A stretch of DNA of 64,000 nucleotides, taken from contig JBDHUW010000001.1 in the NCBI GenBank assembly GCA_039809345.1, forward strand, positions 1-64,000. Reading direction: 5' to 3'. This stretch comes from JBDHUW01 sp039809345 (GTDB taxonomy: Bacteria; Patescibacteriota; Gracilibacteria; Absconditabacterales; Absconditicoccaceae). Position 1 is the first letter of the stretch. Every line of letters starts with the position of its first letter. A program made the translations under genes and the position numbers. This document shows, in pieces, positions 1 through 9,700 of the stretch. Below the pieces are notes generated by a model. It was not told the DNA's origin and ran no database searches. It saw only the letters and a list, made by a program, of their open reading frames with translations.

Positions 1-285
1 ATATACGCACAAATCCTCTCTTCGCTTACATCTAATTACCACAACGCATGATCTATTCTAATCCAAGAAGTTACCACTCCTGAGACCGCACTACAAATCG
101 CCAAAAATCATAAAGCAGTACTCTTTTGAGATTATCTTTGGGATGATCACATCCTCGCAGAAATTAACAAACTAGTCATCAGAAACAAGATGCGCTGTGT
201 CGTCTTGCCACAGCAAACTCCACTATGAATTATGGCACACCCATATACTCAAAAGCACCAAGATTATTTTCGATCGCTAGTCTAA
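1..285 (+). CDS. Hypothetical protein, C-terminal 94 residues (5' end outside window)
   Basis: Open from the first base to a TAA at 283-285 when TGA is read as glycine; two in-frame TGA codons (49-51 and 127-129) and one more near the end would stop it in the standard code. I do not recognise the family. The visible part alternates short hydrophobic strands and helices and ends in HPYTQKHQDYFRSLV; it has no membrane segment and no cysteine pair. An alternating alpha/beta pattern suggests a soluble cytoplasmic protein. It is followed after a short gap by a hairpin that may serve as terminator for this gene and for the opposing gene. Confidence 0.6.
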
Positions 286-297
286 CAATCAATTTAC

Positions 298-330
298 AAA
301 AGACACCTCGCGCATTGGAGGTGTCCTAGT
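298..330 (-). terminator. Intrinsic terminator between convergent genes
   Basis: An 8-bp stem, GACACCTC (302-309) with GAGGTGTC (318-325), loop of 8. On the minus strand it is followed by a T-rich run, so it best fits the end of the small membrane-protein gene at 351-605. The plus-strand T run is weaker. Confidence 0.75.
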
Positions 331-350
331 TTAAAATAGCATCTAGCAAA

Positions 351-605
351 CTATTGAGCAACTGATCCTGTAGGAGTTTGTTCTACAGTACCTGTTGGCA
401 TAGCTGCATCAGATCAAGTTTTAGCTGCTTCTTTTGGCAATGGGCTTTTCAAGATGTTTTTCACATCAGTTGCAGACTCGATAGCCTGATTTTGAGACTC
501 TAGTGCATCTACTATGAAACGCAATCACAATGCTATCATAGCTAATATTACAGCAGCGATAACGTATACAAATGGATTAGTTGGTTGATTTTTTGTTGTA
601 GACAT
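351..605 (-). CDS. Small single-pass membrane protein, 84 aa
   Basis: Starts at ATG 603-605 (complement) and ends at TAG 351-353, with two TGA glycine codons. Residues about 12-31 (FVYVIAAVILAMIALGLRFI) form one transmembrane segment. The remainder is a hydrophilic tail rich in A, S, T, P and Q with two short acidic/amidic stretches. I see no known domain. The topology (short N-terminus, one helix, loose tail) suggests a membrane-anchored peptide with an extracellular or periplasm-like tail, but the direction is not settled by the sequence. It lies downstream of tRNA-Leu on the same strand, and a clear terminator follows it. Confidence 0.7.
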
Positions 606-650
606 GTGTTTTTTATATTACTAAAATATAAATCAATCGTAGTAATTTTA

Positions 651-737
651 TGGTGCCTGAAGAGGGAATCGAACCCTCACTTCCTTGCAGAAACCAGATT
701 TTGAGTCTAGCGCGTCTACCAGTTCCGCCATCCAGGC
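651..737 (-). tRNA. tRNA-Leu (anticodon CAA)
   Basis: On the complement strand a class II tRNA folds: acceptor GCCTGGA paired with TTCAGGC, an A discriminator and an encoded CCA (651-653). It has the D-arm core, an anticodon loop CTCAAAA on a CTAGA/TCTGG stem, a long variable arm, and the T loop GGTTCGATTCC. The anticodon CAA reads UUG. This is the only tRNA I find in the window; the tRNAs that would explain the altered code (a UGA-reading glycine tRNA and a CGA/CGG-reading tryptophan tRNA) are not here. Confidence 0.95.
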
Positions 738-840
738 ACATTCTTTACATTCTTTACATTTTTTTCATACTTTTTTCTTAGTATTTTACAACTAATTATA
801 TAGGATGAAAACGTGATGTGTTTCAGTATGTAGTAAATTC

Positions 841-871
841 CTTATAAAAATCAATTGATTTTTACTATAAG
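841..871. repeat. Long palindrome upstream of ssb
   Basis: A perfect 16-bp palindrome AAAATCAATTGATTTT (847-862) is flanked by CTTATA (841-846) and TATAAG (866-871), giving a nearly symmetric 31-base element about 48 bases before the ssb start. It could be an operator. It is AT-rich and lacks a T tract, so a terminator is less likely. Confidence 0.5.
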
Positions 872-918
872 CTGAATATATAGTTACATATCACACATTT
901 ATATTCTTATATTGAACC

Positions 919-1326
919 ATGGCTATGGATATGAATAGAGTAATGATCCTATGAAGATGTGCAAGTGATCTTGATGTAAAAAAGATCGAAACAACTTGAT
1001 CATCAGTAGTAAACTTTACTGTTGCTACAAACAGAAAGTACAAAAACAAGGAAGGTAACCTACAAGAGGAAGCTGAATATCATAGATGTGTAGCGTACTG
1101 AAACAGTGCAGATGTATTGTGAAAGTACCTGATAAAAGGGAAAAGAGTATATGTCGAAGGGAGACTCAAGACGAGAAAACGACAAGATAGCAGCTGAGCT
1201 GATAGATTTTCAACTGAGATCATCATAGAAAACTTCATTTTCCTTGATGCGAAATGACCTCAAGAAGGATCTCATGAAAGTGATGACGATCACCATGATA
1301 TCTCAACAGACGATCTACCATTCTAA
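919..1326 (+). CDS. ssb: Single-stranded DNA-binding protein
   Basis: A 135-residue SSB that binds single-stranded DNA as an oligomer in replication, repair and recombination. The OB fold spans residues 1 to about 112 (MNRVMILGR at the start, VNFTVATNR, VEGRLKTR, TEIIIENF), followed by a short acidic tail ending in DDLPF, the family's docking peptide for partner proteins. It is the clearest Rosetta gene for the code: TGA gives glycine in MILGR, AYG and VLGKY (6 of 10 glycines). CGA at 1180-1182 falls on the tryptophan of the family motif TRKWQD. The length is normal but the linker is short. Start ATG 919, stop TAA. Confidence 0.97.
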
Positions 1327-1377
1327 TACGACCTTACCAAAATATAAGTTATATATGTTTATTCGCGACTCTCTCTA

Positions 1378-2016
1378 ATGGTAGTAAAAATTTTTTCTAA
1401 ATGATATCGAACACAGTGAGGACGGAAACAATCCGTCCTTGATTCTTTTGATATTCTAGCGTTTCTTGTCTTCATAGCGGGGATTGCAGGTGTCATAAGG
1501 TTTTTTGTATTCATGCCCTATACCGTAGAGGGCTCTAGCATGGCACATACATTTGAGAATAAAGACTTTATAGTCGTAGACAAAATTACTCCAAAATATG
1601 GCGAGCTTAAAAGGTGAGATGTTGTTGTCTTTGTCCCACCTGGCAAAAGCATTCCTTTCATCAAAAGAATAATCGGCATGCCTTGAGAAATTATAAGATT
1701 ATTTGACGGGAATGTTTATATCTGCGATACTACGGGTCAACCAATACAAGAATGTAATCAGCTCAAGGAGTGATATCTCACGCCATGAGTGACGACAGAA
1801 GCTGTATGAGGCATAAGCGAATTTATTGTGACAGACTGATTCTTGGTATTCTGAGACAACCGCCCATTTAGCACCGACTCCCGCAAATGTTTTGGATTCT
1901 GATGCCTCAGCTGATCGACGTACACAATCTGACAAACCCGCATCATTTGAAAAGTATTCTGAAGACTGATTCCCGAGCCAAGATCATTTGCAAATGAATC
2001 AGAGCGATATAAATAA
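1378..2016 (+). CDS. lepB: Signal peptidase I
   Basis: A 212-residue type I signal peptidase, a membrane-bound serine protease that cuts signal peptides from exported proteins. One transmembrane segment (about residues 24-45) is followed by the catalytic serine in GSSMAHTF (Ser54), the catalytic lysine in PFIKRIIGMPGE (Lys96), and box E FGDNRPFSTDSR. Many TGA codons fall on conserved glycines, including the MPGE and FGDNR glycines. It follows ssb by about 50 bases on the same strand. The many predicted exported proteins of this window are its likely substrates. Confidence 0.95.
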
Positions 2017-2045
2017 TCTTTATACATTATCATCATTGGAAAAGG

Positions 2046-2819
2046 ATGAAAGTAATTGCGTATTACACATTTCTAGAGTATATTAGGAAAAAGATATTAT
2101 ATATCATAGCGTGAATATGAGCGTTGTTGATGCTTACCACAATCATAGCATGATGACTGGCTCTTAGTGAACAAGGGAAGGTTATTAGAGACTTTGGTAT
2201 TGGGTTGATCGAAGTTACAGGCATCATACTGGTAGTGTTTTTTGGGGCAAATGTATTGCAACAGGAAATATCACAAAACACGATATTCCTCCTAGCATCA
2301 AAAAACATCAAAAGAAGTAACATCATACTAGGGAAGTTTTTCTGATTTAGTGCTGTGATATTGATTTTTACTACTCTTATGTGACTTCTCTACTTTTGAA
2401 TCACACAGTTGTATGGGATTCCGTTTACCAGCACCTACCTTCTTGCACTTGTTGGGATTGTAATGAAATTAGAAGTGCTTCTCGCTATTTGTCTGACACT
2501 TGCTACTTTCGTTTCTCCGTTTGTGGCATTATGATCAGCGTTGATACTCTATTTTCTATGACACATATTGAGCTTTGTGGTGTTCTACACGACCGTACTA
2601 AAAAAAGAAATGTTTTCGCCATTTTTTTCATGAATTCTAAAAATATTCTACTATATTTTACCAAACTTCACAGCACTGAGCATACAAGACTTTTTTGACA
2701 CTCCACACCTATCTACTGCGTTGCCAAGTTCGTTTAGTTATGCTATTGGATTTCACGTTGTATATATCATTGTTCTCTTATATATCTCAATCAAAATTTT
2801 CAATAAGAAACAATTTTAG
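2046..2819 (+). CDS. ABC-2-type transporter permease-like membrane protein
   Basis: A 257-residue polytopic protein with about six hydrophobic segments (near residues 14-34, 50-72, 98-125, 136-160, 167-190 and 230-250). The pattern and the motif around QEISQNTIFLLASKNIKRS resemble ABC-2 permeases, which have an N-terminal helix, a QE.r..T..ll coupling element, then paired helices. Such permeases need a partner ATPase, and none is adjacent; it may be encoded elsewhere. The gene starts 29 bases after lepB and ends 17 bases before the next gene, so an operon is likely. Confidence 0.75.
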
Positions 2820-2836
2820 TTGATATACTCCATGCT

Positions 2837-3430
2837 ATGGTAAAACTGTTTTCGAATTTCGACACCAAAGCACCAGCAAAAAACTATGCAGTTGCAGTAC
2901 AAGATGCGTGATTTGACAAGGTCGTTTTTTTGCGTAGACACAAGCTCTATCTCATACTCTATACGATAATCCCCGGAGGGATTGCTGCTATCCTATTGGT
3001 ATGGCTGATGTACTCACTCTTTACGACTGGGACAACCATTTCACAAGATTCTCTTACAGAACACAGCATACAATTTGTATTAGCATTATTGATTATTTAT
3101 TTTGGATTGATTGCTCGGTCAAAATATTTCAATTACCTATTAGATTATACAATCATCACTCCCACATACATTTCAACATACAATCAAATCGGGATCTTCA
3201 GTAGACAAATTAGAACACTAGAACCCAATAAGATCAAAACTATAGATTTCAAAAGTTCAGGTATCATCAACAGTCTTTTCAATTTCGGTGATATCATCAT
3301 CCTCTTAGAGTGAGATGAATTATGACAAGGAGAAATACGTATAGACTACATATACCACCCCGAGTGAGTGAAGGAAAAAATCAAAGATCTCACCGACAGT
3401 TCATACAACGATGTGACGCCTCAGGTGTAA
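2837..3430 (+). CDS. Membrane protein with bacterial PH-like (bPH2/YdbS-type) domain
   Basis: A 197-residue protein with two adjacent transmembrane helices (about residues 40-62 and 77-96), followed by a beta-rich domain of about 80 residues (YTIITPTYISTYNQ, IGIFSRQIRTL, IKTIDFKSSG, FGDIIILLEG). This is the membrane-flanked bacterial PH domain arrangement. The function of these domains is poorly known; they occur at the envelope. An ATG five bases upstream is closed at once by TAA, so ATG 2837 is the start. Glycines near the C-terminus are TGA. Confidence 0.75.
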
Positions 3431-3449
3431 TTTTCTAAATACAAAAAGA

Positions 3450-3473
3450 GACTCCAGAGCAATCCCCAGAGTC
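3450..3473 (+). terminator. Weak hairpin after the PH-domain gene
   Basis: GACTC (3450-3454) pairs with GAGTC (3469-3473) in the gap between two convergent genes. The stem is only 5 bp and there is no strong T tract, so this is a tentative call. Confidence 0.3.
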
Positions 3474-3557
3474 AATAACATCGACTGTATGATTTATATT
3501 TTTCCTGGGCGATCTCGCTCCTATATAAATATACTACATCGATATAATTATATTACT

Positions 3558-3908
3558 CTAATTTCTTTTTTTGTCAAAAATTTGGAGACTATTTTCAAAA
3601 TGACGTTTTCAAAGAGATATGGCGTGATCTAATTCTGACCTATTGTCATCGTCCAGAGACTTGTTCCAGTGCTTTTTCCCACACAATGTACAGCGGAAAT
3701 GTATCTTTAGGGTACCATTTCTAATCTCATATTCAAAAGGGAGCATTTTTCATCAGCATATTGCAAGTGCGGTTCTATCTCCTGGGATATCACCATCAAC
3801 GTGCTGCGAGGCAAAACAATACGGACAATGATTGCGACAGGTTTTCTGCGCAGGATTCACGGATTTCCCGCATCATAAACACACAAAGGACTCGTTTATT
3901 TTTTTCAT
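3558..3908 (-). CDS. RNHCP-domain zinc-binding protein
   Basis: A 116-residue RNHCP-family protein. The defining motif CRNHCPYC lies at residues 24-31. The family's other metal-ligand pairs are present: VCLGCGK at the N-terminus and RCTLCGKK near residue 72. HVDGDIPGDR is also conserved. Such small proteins are thought to bind zinc through cysteine pairs; their biochemical role is unknown. The frame is only visible when TGA is read as glycine, since CGG in the IC..KM segment comes from two TGA codons. Start ATG 3906-3908 (complement), stop TAG. Confidence 0.85.
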
Positions 3909-4204
3909 CTACTATCATACAATTTTGCATAAAAAAAATCCAAGGCGCCGTGGAAGCAAAGCTCTCTACCCCCAAAAAGCAAAGTGGTAGGCTCAGCACT
4001 GATCGAACACCAGCACATACTCGGCCCCCAAGCGGAAACGATGGGAAGGAGAAAAAGGATCTCACAAACGTCTTAGACTTATTTCTTGCTTATAAATAAT
4101 ATTATTCCATTTTCAAGGGATGAGGATGAAAATACTCTAACCACTGGTTAGCACATTATCAAAAAATTAGTATATGGTGCTAGTGACAATTTAATTATCT
4201 ATAT
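3909..4204. other. Non-coding gap with a possible minus-strand small RNA
   Basis: No convincing reading frame with either code. The more GC-rich part (about 3938-4062) could, on the minus strand, start near GAGATCC and end at GGAT followed by eight T residues at 3938-3931, a plausible RNA with its own terminator. I could not assign it: it lacks the GGAA/AGCAGC motif of SRP RNA and the conserved core of RNase P RNA. The remainder carries small inverted repeats: CTAACC/GGTTAG at 4137-4151 and TAGCAC/GTGCTA at 4149-4182. These may end the rnhB transcript. Confidence 0.35.
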
Positions 4205-4864
4205 CTAATGAATATAACTCACTCTATGTTCTTTGCACAGTCCATTCTCTCTAATCGCTTCATAATGCGCCTTGGTACCGTATCATTTGTGTAAATGAAA
4301 ATCATATGCGGGGAAACGCTTATGTGCACGATACATGTAAGCATCACGCTCAACTTTTGCTATGATAGATGCGGCAGAAATCATAGGGACCAAGGCATCT
4401 CCGTTGACAATAGGAACTACTGTCACTCACAAAGCTTTCCTCAATCAGAAGTCACTAGGTCAATCTACTACGAGAGTCAATGCGTGACTGTTTTTTTCTA
4501 GTCGGGCTCTGAGTGAAAGTAATGTATACTTCCCTCATACAAAATAAGCATGTAATGCACGCAAGATTGCATTACGAAGACACCAAATAATTCACTTTTT
4601 GTCAATCTCACTCGCAGATATCTTGGCACTAGAAAATTGAATCTCTTTTTGAGCCACAATCTGACTATACAAAACATTTCTCTGAGATTCTGATAAAACT
4701 TTGCTATCTTTATATCAAGTATAGAGTGAGAGATTATTGGCTGGAAAATTATCTATGACGTTTCGCACAGTGGTCGTATTTTTTGTTTTTTCTATAATCA
4801 GTCATACGTAGACTGGTCAAGCAAGCGGTCATCTTCACGCCTCGTCAATATAGACATAGTACAT
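4205..4864 (-). CDS. rnhB: Ribonuclease HII
   Basis: A 219-residue RNase HII, which cuts the RNA strand of RNA-DNA hybrids and starts removal of ribonucleotides from DNA. N-terminal YIDEAGRGPLAGPV carries the first two acidic ligands (Asp7, Glu8). The third is in VVDG. The C-terminal block ISAASIIAKVERD and FHLHKGYGTKAH is intact. The two glycines around the arginine of EAGRGP are TGA. The start is the ATG just before YYVYIDEAG, as is usual for the family. It is transcribed away from the tesA-like operon. Confidence 0.95.
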
Positions 4865-4892
4865 TGTATATTTAAGATTGTATAAAGGTCTT

Positions 4893-4924
4893 TTGCTTGT
4901 AGTAAGCAAGCAATACTGTATAAT
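4893..4924 (+). promoter_or_regulatory. Promoter and inverted repeat ahead of the tesA-ybbA-ybbP operon
   Basis: TATAAT at 4919-4924 with a candidate -35 around 4897-4902. The -35 region lies inside an inverted repeat TTGCTTG (4893-4899) / CAAGCAA (4907-4913), which could be an operator. The element sits between the divergent rnhB and SGNH genes. Confidence 0.5.
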
Positions 4925-4957
4925 TGAAAGAATATCGTTTTACTCCAACATGTAAAG

Positions 4958-5635
4958 ATGAAAAAAATACTAGTATGGGGGATAGCAGTCTCTACTCTCC
5001 TGCTTGCCTGATGCAACAATAACACAGAGATCGAAAATCTAGATACCATAGCTTCTAGCACCCCCCAGCCTCTCGTGACAATATTTGCTCTATGAGACAG
5101 TCTCACTGCTGGTTATCAGCTCCCTATCGAACAATCTTGGCCATCACAATTACAAAAGCTCCTAGAGAATGCTTGATTCACAAATTACAAGGTGGTCAAT
5201 GGTGGAAAGTCCTGAGACACAAGTCAACAACTGAAAGATCGTATATCGCGGTCTACTGAAGGTATCAAGACAGGTGATATTGCTGTGCTGACGATTGGGG
5301 GGAATGATGGGTTTCAGTCAGTGCCTGTGAGCATGCTAGATGCCAATATCCGTGAAATGGTCGCATATTTACAGTCAAAATGAGCTATAGTGGTTCTAGG
5401 ATGAATGCAGATATCTACCAATCTAGGATCTACATATACTAGCACATTTGCATCTATCTATCCAAAGATTGCAAAAGATACCAAGAGTGTTTTGATACCG
5501 TTCTTTTTAGAATGAGTAGCACTACAACCACAGTACAATTTAGCAGACATGATTCATCCTAATGAAGCATGATATAGCATCATAGCACAAAATGTATTTG
5601 AGACACTCAATGAAAATAATTTACTTATAAAATAG
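4958..5635 (+). CDS. SGNH-hydrolase lipoprotein (TesA-like esterase)
   Basis: A 225-residue exported GDSL/SGNH hydrolase. A lipoprotein signal (KKILVWGIAVSTLLLAGC) ends in the lipobox LLAG|C. The catalytic blocks follow in order: GDSLTAG (Ser), NGGKSGDTS (block II Gly), IGGND (block III Asn) and DMIHPNEAG (block V Asp and His). It should act on ester or thioester bonds at the outer face of the membrane. It is followed by ybbA-like and ybbP-like genes with gaps of 6-7 bases. This matches the tesA/ybbA/ybbP neighbourhood of E. coli, although there tesA is divergent from ybbA. Confidence 0.9.
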
Positions 5636-5641
5636 CTCCCT

Positions 5642-6304
5642 ATGATATCGATCCAAAACATTACGAAACAATATACGAGCACAGAATGACCAATCATAAT
5701 CTTCCAGGATGCATCGATAGAGATTAAGACTGGTGAATTCGCTGCAATCATGGGACCATCATGATCATGAAAATCTACTCTTCTCAACCTTGTTTCAGGA
5801 CTCGATACTCCGAATGCTTGATCGATCACGGTGGGGTGAAAGCAGATATTGGCAATGAGCGATGATCAAAAAACAAAACGAAGGTGACAAAACATCAGCT
5901 TTATTTTCCAGGCTTTCCATTTGCTCCCCCACCTCACAGTTGAAGAGAATATAAATCTTACAGTGCAGTTGAATAAGATCAAAAGACGTTTTTCTACAGA
6001 TGAAATCATCGAAAAGGTATGATTGCAACACAGAAGAAAAGCATTCCCGTTTACATTGAGTGGTGGTGAACAGCAACGTGTAGCCATAGCAAGAGCATTC
6101 GTTTGAGAGACGCCGATACTCCTAGCAGACGAGCCAACATGAAACCTTGATGAAACAAATGCTCAGCGTATCATAGATCTGATTGCATCACTTCACAAAG
6201 ACACATGAACTACGATACTCATGATCACCCACGACGAACGCATAGCACAAAAAGCACAAGTTCGTTACCGCCTACAAAATCACATCCTTCAGCCACTTTC
6301 TTAA
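5642..6304 (+). CDS. ybbA: ABC transporter ATP-binding protein (LolD/YbbA family)
   Basis: A 220-residue ABC ATPase of the LolD/MacB/YbbA type, energising the permease encoded next. Walker A GPSGSGKST (about residues 38-46) has both inner glycines from TGA. The Q-loop IFQAFHLLP, signature LSGGEQQRVAIARA, Walker B ILLADEPTGNLD and H-loop MITHD follow. CGA at 5879-5881 reads as tryptophan in KWRGQNISFIFQ, like the WRGR.iGFVFQ seen in relatives. The gene starts 6 bases after the SGNH gene and ends 7 bases before the permease. Confidence 0.93.
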
Positions 6305-6311
6305 TCCCTAC

Positions 6312-8723
6312 ATGATACAGTTATTTCGATATGAATTACGCTCTCAACGGAAAAGATTTAGCGTCATAGCTCTTATGATAGCTATTTCGCTTTGCTGTTA
6401 TATGCTCATAGATTCATTTATAGTCTATGCAAACAATCGTGTAGCCGAAGAAGCAAAGCCACTTGCATGAGCAGATATTGTCCTAGATAGCTCGAGCATA
6501 TGGGATTGAGCAACGGAGTCTCGTATTGCCTCTATAGTGTGAGAAAAATGAATTATCACCAAGAGAATTAGCATAAACACGAACATCACATCATCGACAG
6601 ACTCTCGTTTGGTACAGGTATTGTGAGTAGAAAATGCATATCCACTGTATGGTACAATCACCGTGAAACCAGTCACAGAAAACACATTTTCTTTTGGTCA
6701 ATGAATAGCTGTGGATGAAAAAACATACGCAATGCTCGATGATGGAAAGATTATGTTGGGTGAAAAGTTGTTTACAGTAGATGGAATAATCCAAGAAAAT
6801 CCATGACTAACATTGAACCTATTTACACAGTGAAGGCAAGCGATAGTACCGCTAGACATACTAAAAGAGACCTGACTTCTCCGCACTGGAAGTAGAGCAG
6901 AATACGAATTCCTCATCAAGACAACCGATGCTGATCAAACAGAAACGATCATAAATAACCTTCGCGATGACGCGCTTCTTGCTACACAGCGAGATGTAGA
7001 TGATTACCAATGACGTGTAGAACAGGTATGAACACTGCTAGATGAGCTATGAACATATCTATTGCTTGTGATTTTCTGTGGCTTTCTCCTCGTAGCCGTG
7101 ACAAGCATGTTGAGCATTGATGAGTATCTCTATCGTCGCTGGAGAACCATAAGTATCATGCAGATTCTGTGAGCACGCAAACGCTCTCTCCTCTTTTTCT
7201 ATGGATGAATATTTGTGACTATGTCATTGCTTGCAATTTTGTTTGCTAATCTCATCACAACACTGATTGCGTCTCAAATACAAATGATGCCTATCGTAGC
7301 AGGTTTCAATATACCATTTGTATCACGTGTGCATGGTGTGTGAGTGACTCTGATTCTCGTAGCAGTTGCACGGAGCCTTCCGCTTATCAAGATAGCAATG
7401 CGTTCACCACTCTCATGACTAGCAGAAAGTGCAATCAATATATCAACCAGAAACGAACGCATACTTTCTATCAGTATTTTGATTGCATGAGTACTATGAG
7501 TACTTCGTATCATTTGAGAGTCTCGGTACAAAACACTAATTTTGTGAGGAGTCCTTCTGGCATGATTTTGAATCATTCGGCTTCTCGTGAATTGACTGCT
7601 AAGATTGGGATCATATATCAACAGTAGATTTACTAAGAACTTCATACTGTTTGATGCTATCAGGTCTACCACAAGACCGTGAAACACAAGCATCTTGATA
7701 GCAAGTACATTGATAGTTGCATTGAGCACTACACTATTGTTGACTCAGTTTGGAGGAAGCTTTGTAGAGCGTCTTTCTTTCAACAACGATAATCAGCCCA
7801 ACCGGTATATCATCAATCTTACGAAAGATGATACTGTAGCATTGCAAGAAAAGTGAATCGATACCAAGCCTTTCAACATAGTGCTTGGAAGAATCGTTTC
7901 TATAAACTCAGTGCCACTGCTTACATATTTGGAAAATAAGCCAGAAGAATCAGGAAGATGAAATGGAAGCTTCACCAGAGAATTCAACATCACTACTGCT
8001 GATATACCACCAGAAGATACGATAGAGTGACCCTCTAGCGTACCAGAAAATGGAATATCGATAGATCAAGAGTTTGCAAAAGATCTTGGCGTAGAGATAT
8101 GAGACGACATAGTATTTAGTATCGCATGAAGAGAGTTTCCTTTGACCATCACAAGTATGAGAAAAACCAATAGAACAAATTTTGCTCCGTTCTTCTTTTT
8201 CCAGCTCAATGCAGAACAATTCAAAGACGCTCCTATGAACTACTTTCTCACGCTTACAGTACCAGAAGATGAAAAAGATGAAACGAGAGTTGCTATAGCA
8301 TCGATACTACGTCCATGAGTTGCGTTTATAGAGATAGATACGATCATTTGATCAATCCGTACGATTAGTGAGAGAATTATTCAGATAGTGCAAATTCTTC
8401 TAGGTGTAATACTGCTTTTCACGACATTTACGACCATAGTTTGTGTAGAGAATATGCGTTATGCGAAAGCATTTAAGATGAAGCTGTATGGAATTTTGTG
8501 AGCGACAACCAAAGAGACTCGCAACAGTGTAATTTATGAGTACGGATATATCGTACTGCTTGCGATCCTAGCAAGTGCTCTGATCGGCCGAGGGGTAGCT
8601 GCATTTTTCATTCACAGCTCTCCGTTTCTAGATCGATCACGGACAGCTACACTGCAGTGAGCGGGGGTGATTCTCGCAATCATCCTACTGAATACGATTG
8701 CGGTCTACAGGACTATGAAGTAG
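6312..8723 (+). CDS. ybbP: FtsX-like ABC permease (YbbP-like)
   Basis: An 803-residue permease, practically the length of E. coli YbbP (804). An N-terminal membrane helix (about residues 18-37) is followed by an extracytoplasmic domain, three helices with the FtsX pattern (about 240-420, including SLLFFYGGIFVTM), a second extracytoplasmic domain, and a C-terminal FtsX block (from about residue 685) ending in paired helices. The frame is open across many TGA codons without a break. It should form a mechanotransmission-type or substrate-extracting complex with the preceding ATPase. Its last 11 bases overlap the convergent folD. Confidence 0.9.
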
Positions 8724-9582
8724 AAAACTTTCATTCAATCATATATTTATAGAGCACTACGATATTCCGAAAAAGACTTGCAACCGTCACTGGGCCAATA
8801 CCTCATGGCACAGGTGTATATGCTGTAATCAAGTGTTCTATTTTGGCAAAATTCACGTCTCAAGTCGGCTTGCCATCTATACTTCCTCGTCCTACATCTA
8901 TCACTATTTGCGAGCAATCGTCTCTGACAAATTCCTCATCGACCAAATGAAGCTTCCCTGTAGCAGAAATTATAATATCAGACTCTTTACAGATTTGACG
9001 CATACGTTTTTGATTTGAATGCTCATTGAATGTATGGACGTATCCTCACATATGGGAAAGTATTTTTGCCAATGGCTTGCCTATCAGATCACTCTCTCCC
9101 AAAACAGCTATTTGAAATCAATTTATACTATGATGAATATTGTAATATTGCAAAAGATGCATGACTGCAGATGGAGTAGCTGGAGAAATTGTCAACTCCC
9201 CACCATATGCAGCACTTCTATGCAGGAGACCAGTACCTAGACAGTCTGCATCCTTGTGAGGGGCTACTAGATCTATATAATACTGTTTCTTCGCTTCCAG
9301 CGATGGTGGCAATGGCAACTGGATGATGATACCTATACATGCCTTGTCATGGTTACACGAAGCAATGTCTACTTCTATAGTTTTCTCATCAGTAAAAACC
9401 TTCGTTTCCAATCATACCTTATGTGCATAATCAACTTTTCTCCTAACATATGTAGCGGAAGGATTATTTTCACCCATCATAAAAATTGCAAGATATCATT
9501 GAATATGATATTTTTCTATCTCTTTTCTTGTATGTTCATACAAAATATCTACTACAGGTTTTCACAAAAGCAGTTTTACCAT
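8713..9582 (-). CDS. folD: Methylenetetrahydrofolate dehydrogenase/cyclohydrolase
   Basis: A 289-residue FolD, converting 5,10-methylene-THF to 10-formyl-THF with NADP+ in the cytoplasm. Visible family blocks: MMGENNPSATYVRRK with the catalytic Lys near residue 53, IGIIIQLPLPP, APHKDADCLG, PATPSAVMHLL, the Rossmann block VLGESDLIGKPLAKIL, SATGKLHLV, and VPGGIGPVTVASL. The start ATG gives a normal N-terminus. It overlaps the 3' end of ybbP by 11 bases on the opposite strand. CGG in the final helix would be tryptophan with the altered code. Confidence 0.93.
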
Positions 9583-9700
9583 GCGGGCAAGTTTACATTT
9601 TTCTATTGCTTTTTCCACATGGAATTATAATACTATTTAGTATATCGCATCAGTGACAGCAATCACATCAATGTTTTATTCCTTTATGCATACCAGCACT

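Noticed and set aside
3931..4062. SRP (4.5S) RNA
   Set aside because: The size fits but the GGAA loop with the flanking AGCAGC asymmetric loop is missing on both strands.
3796..4065. An 89-codon minus-strand frame overlapping the RNHCP gene start
   Set aside because: It conflicts with the RNHCP frame, which has a strong cysteine motif, and has no protein-like composition beyond that.
7274..7729. A 151-codon minus-strand frame inside the YbbP-like gene
   Set aside because: It lies wholly antisense to a well-supported 803-residue permease and shows no family motif.
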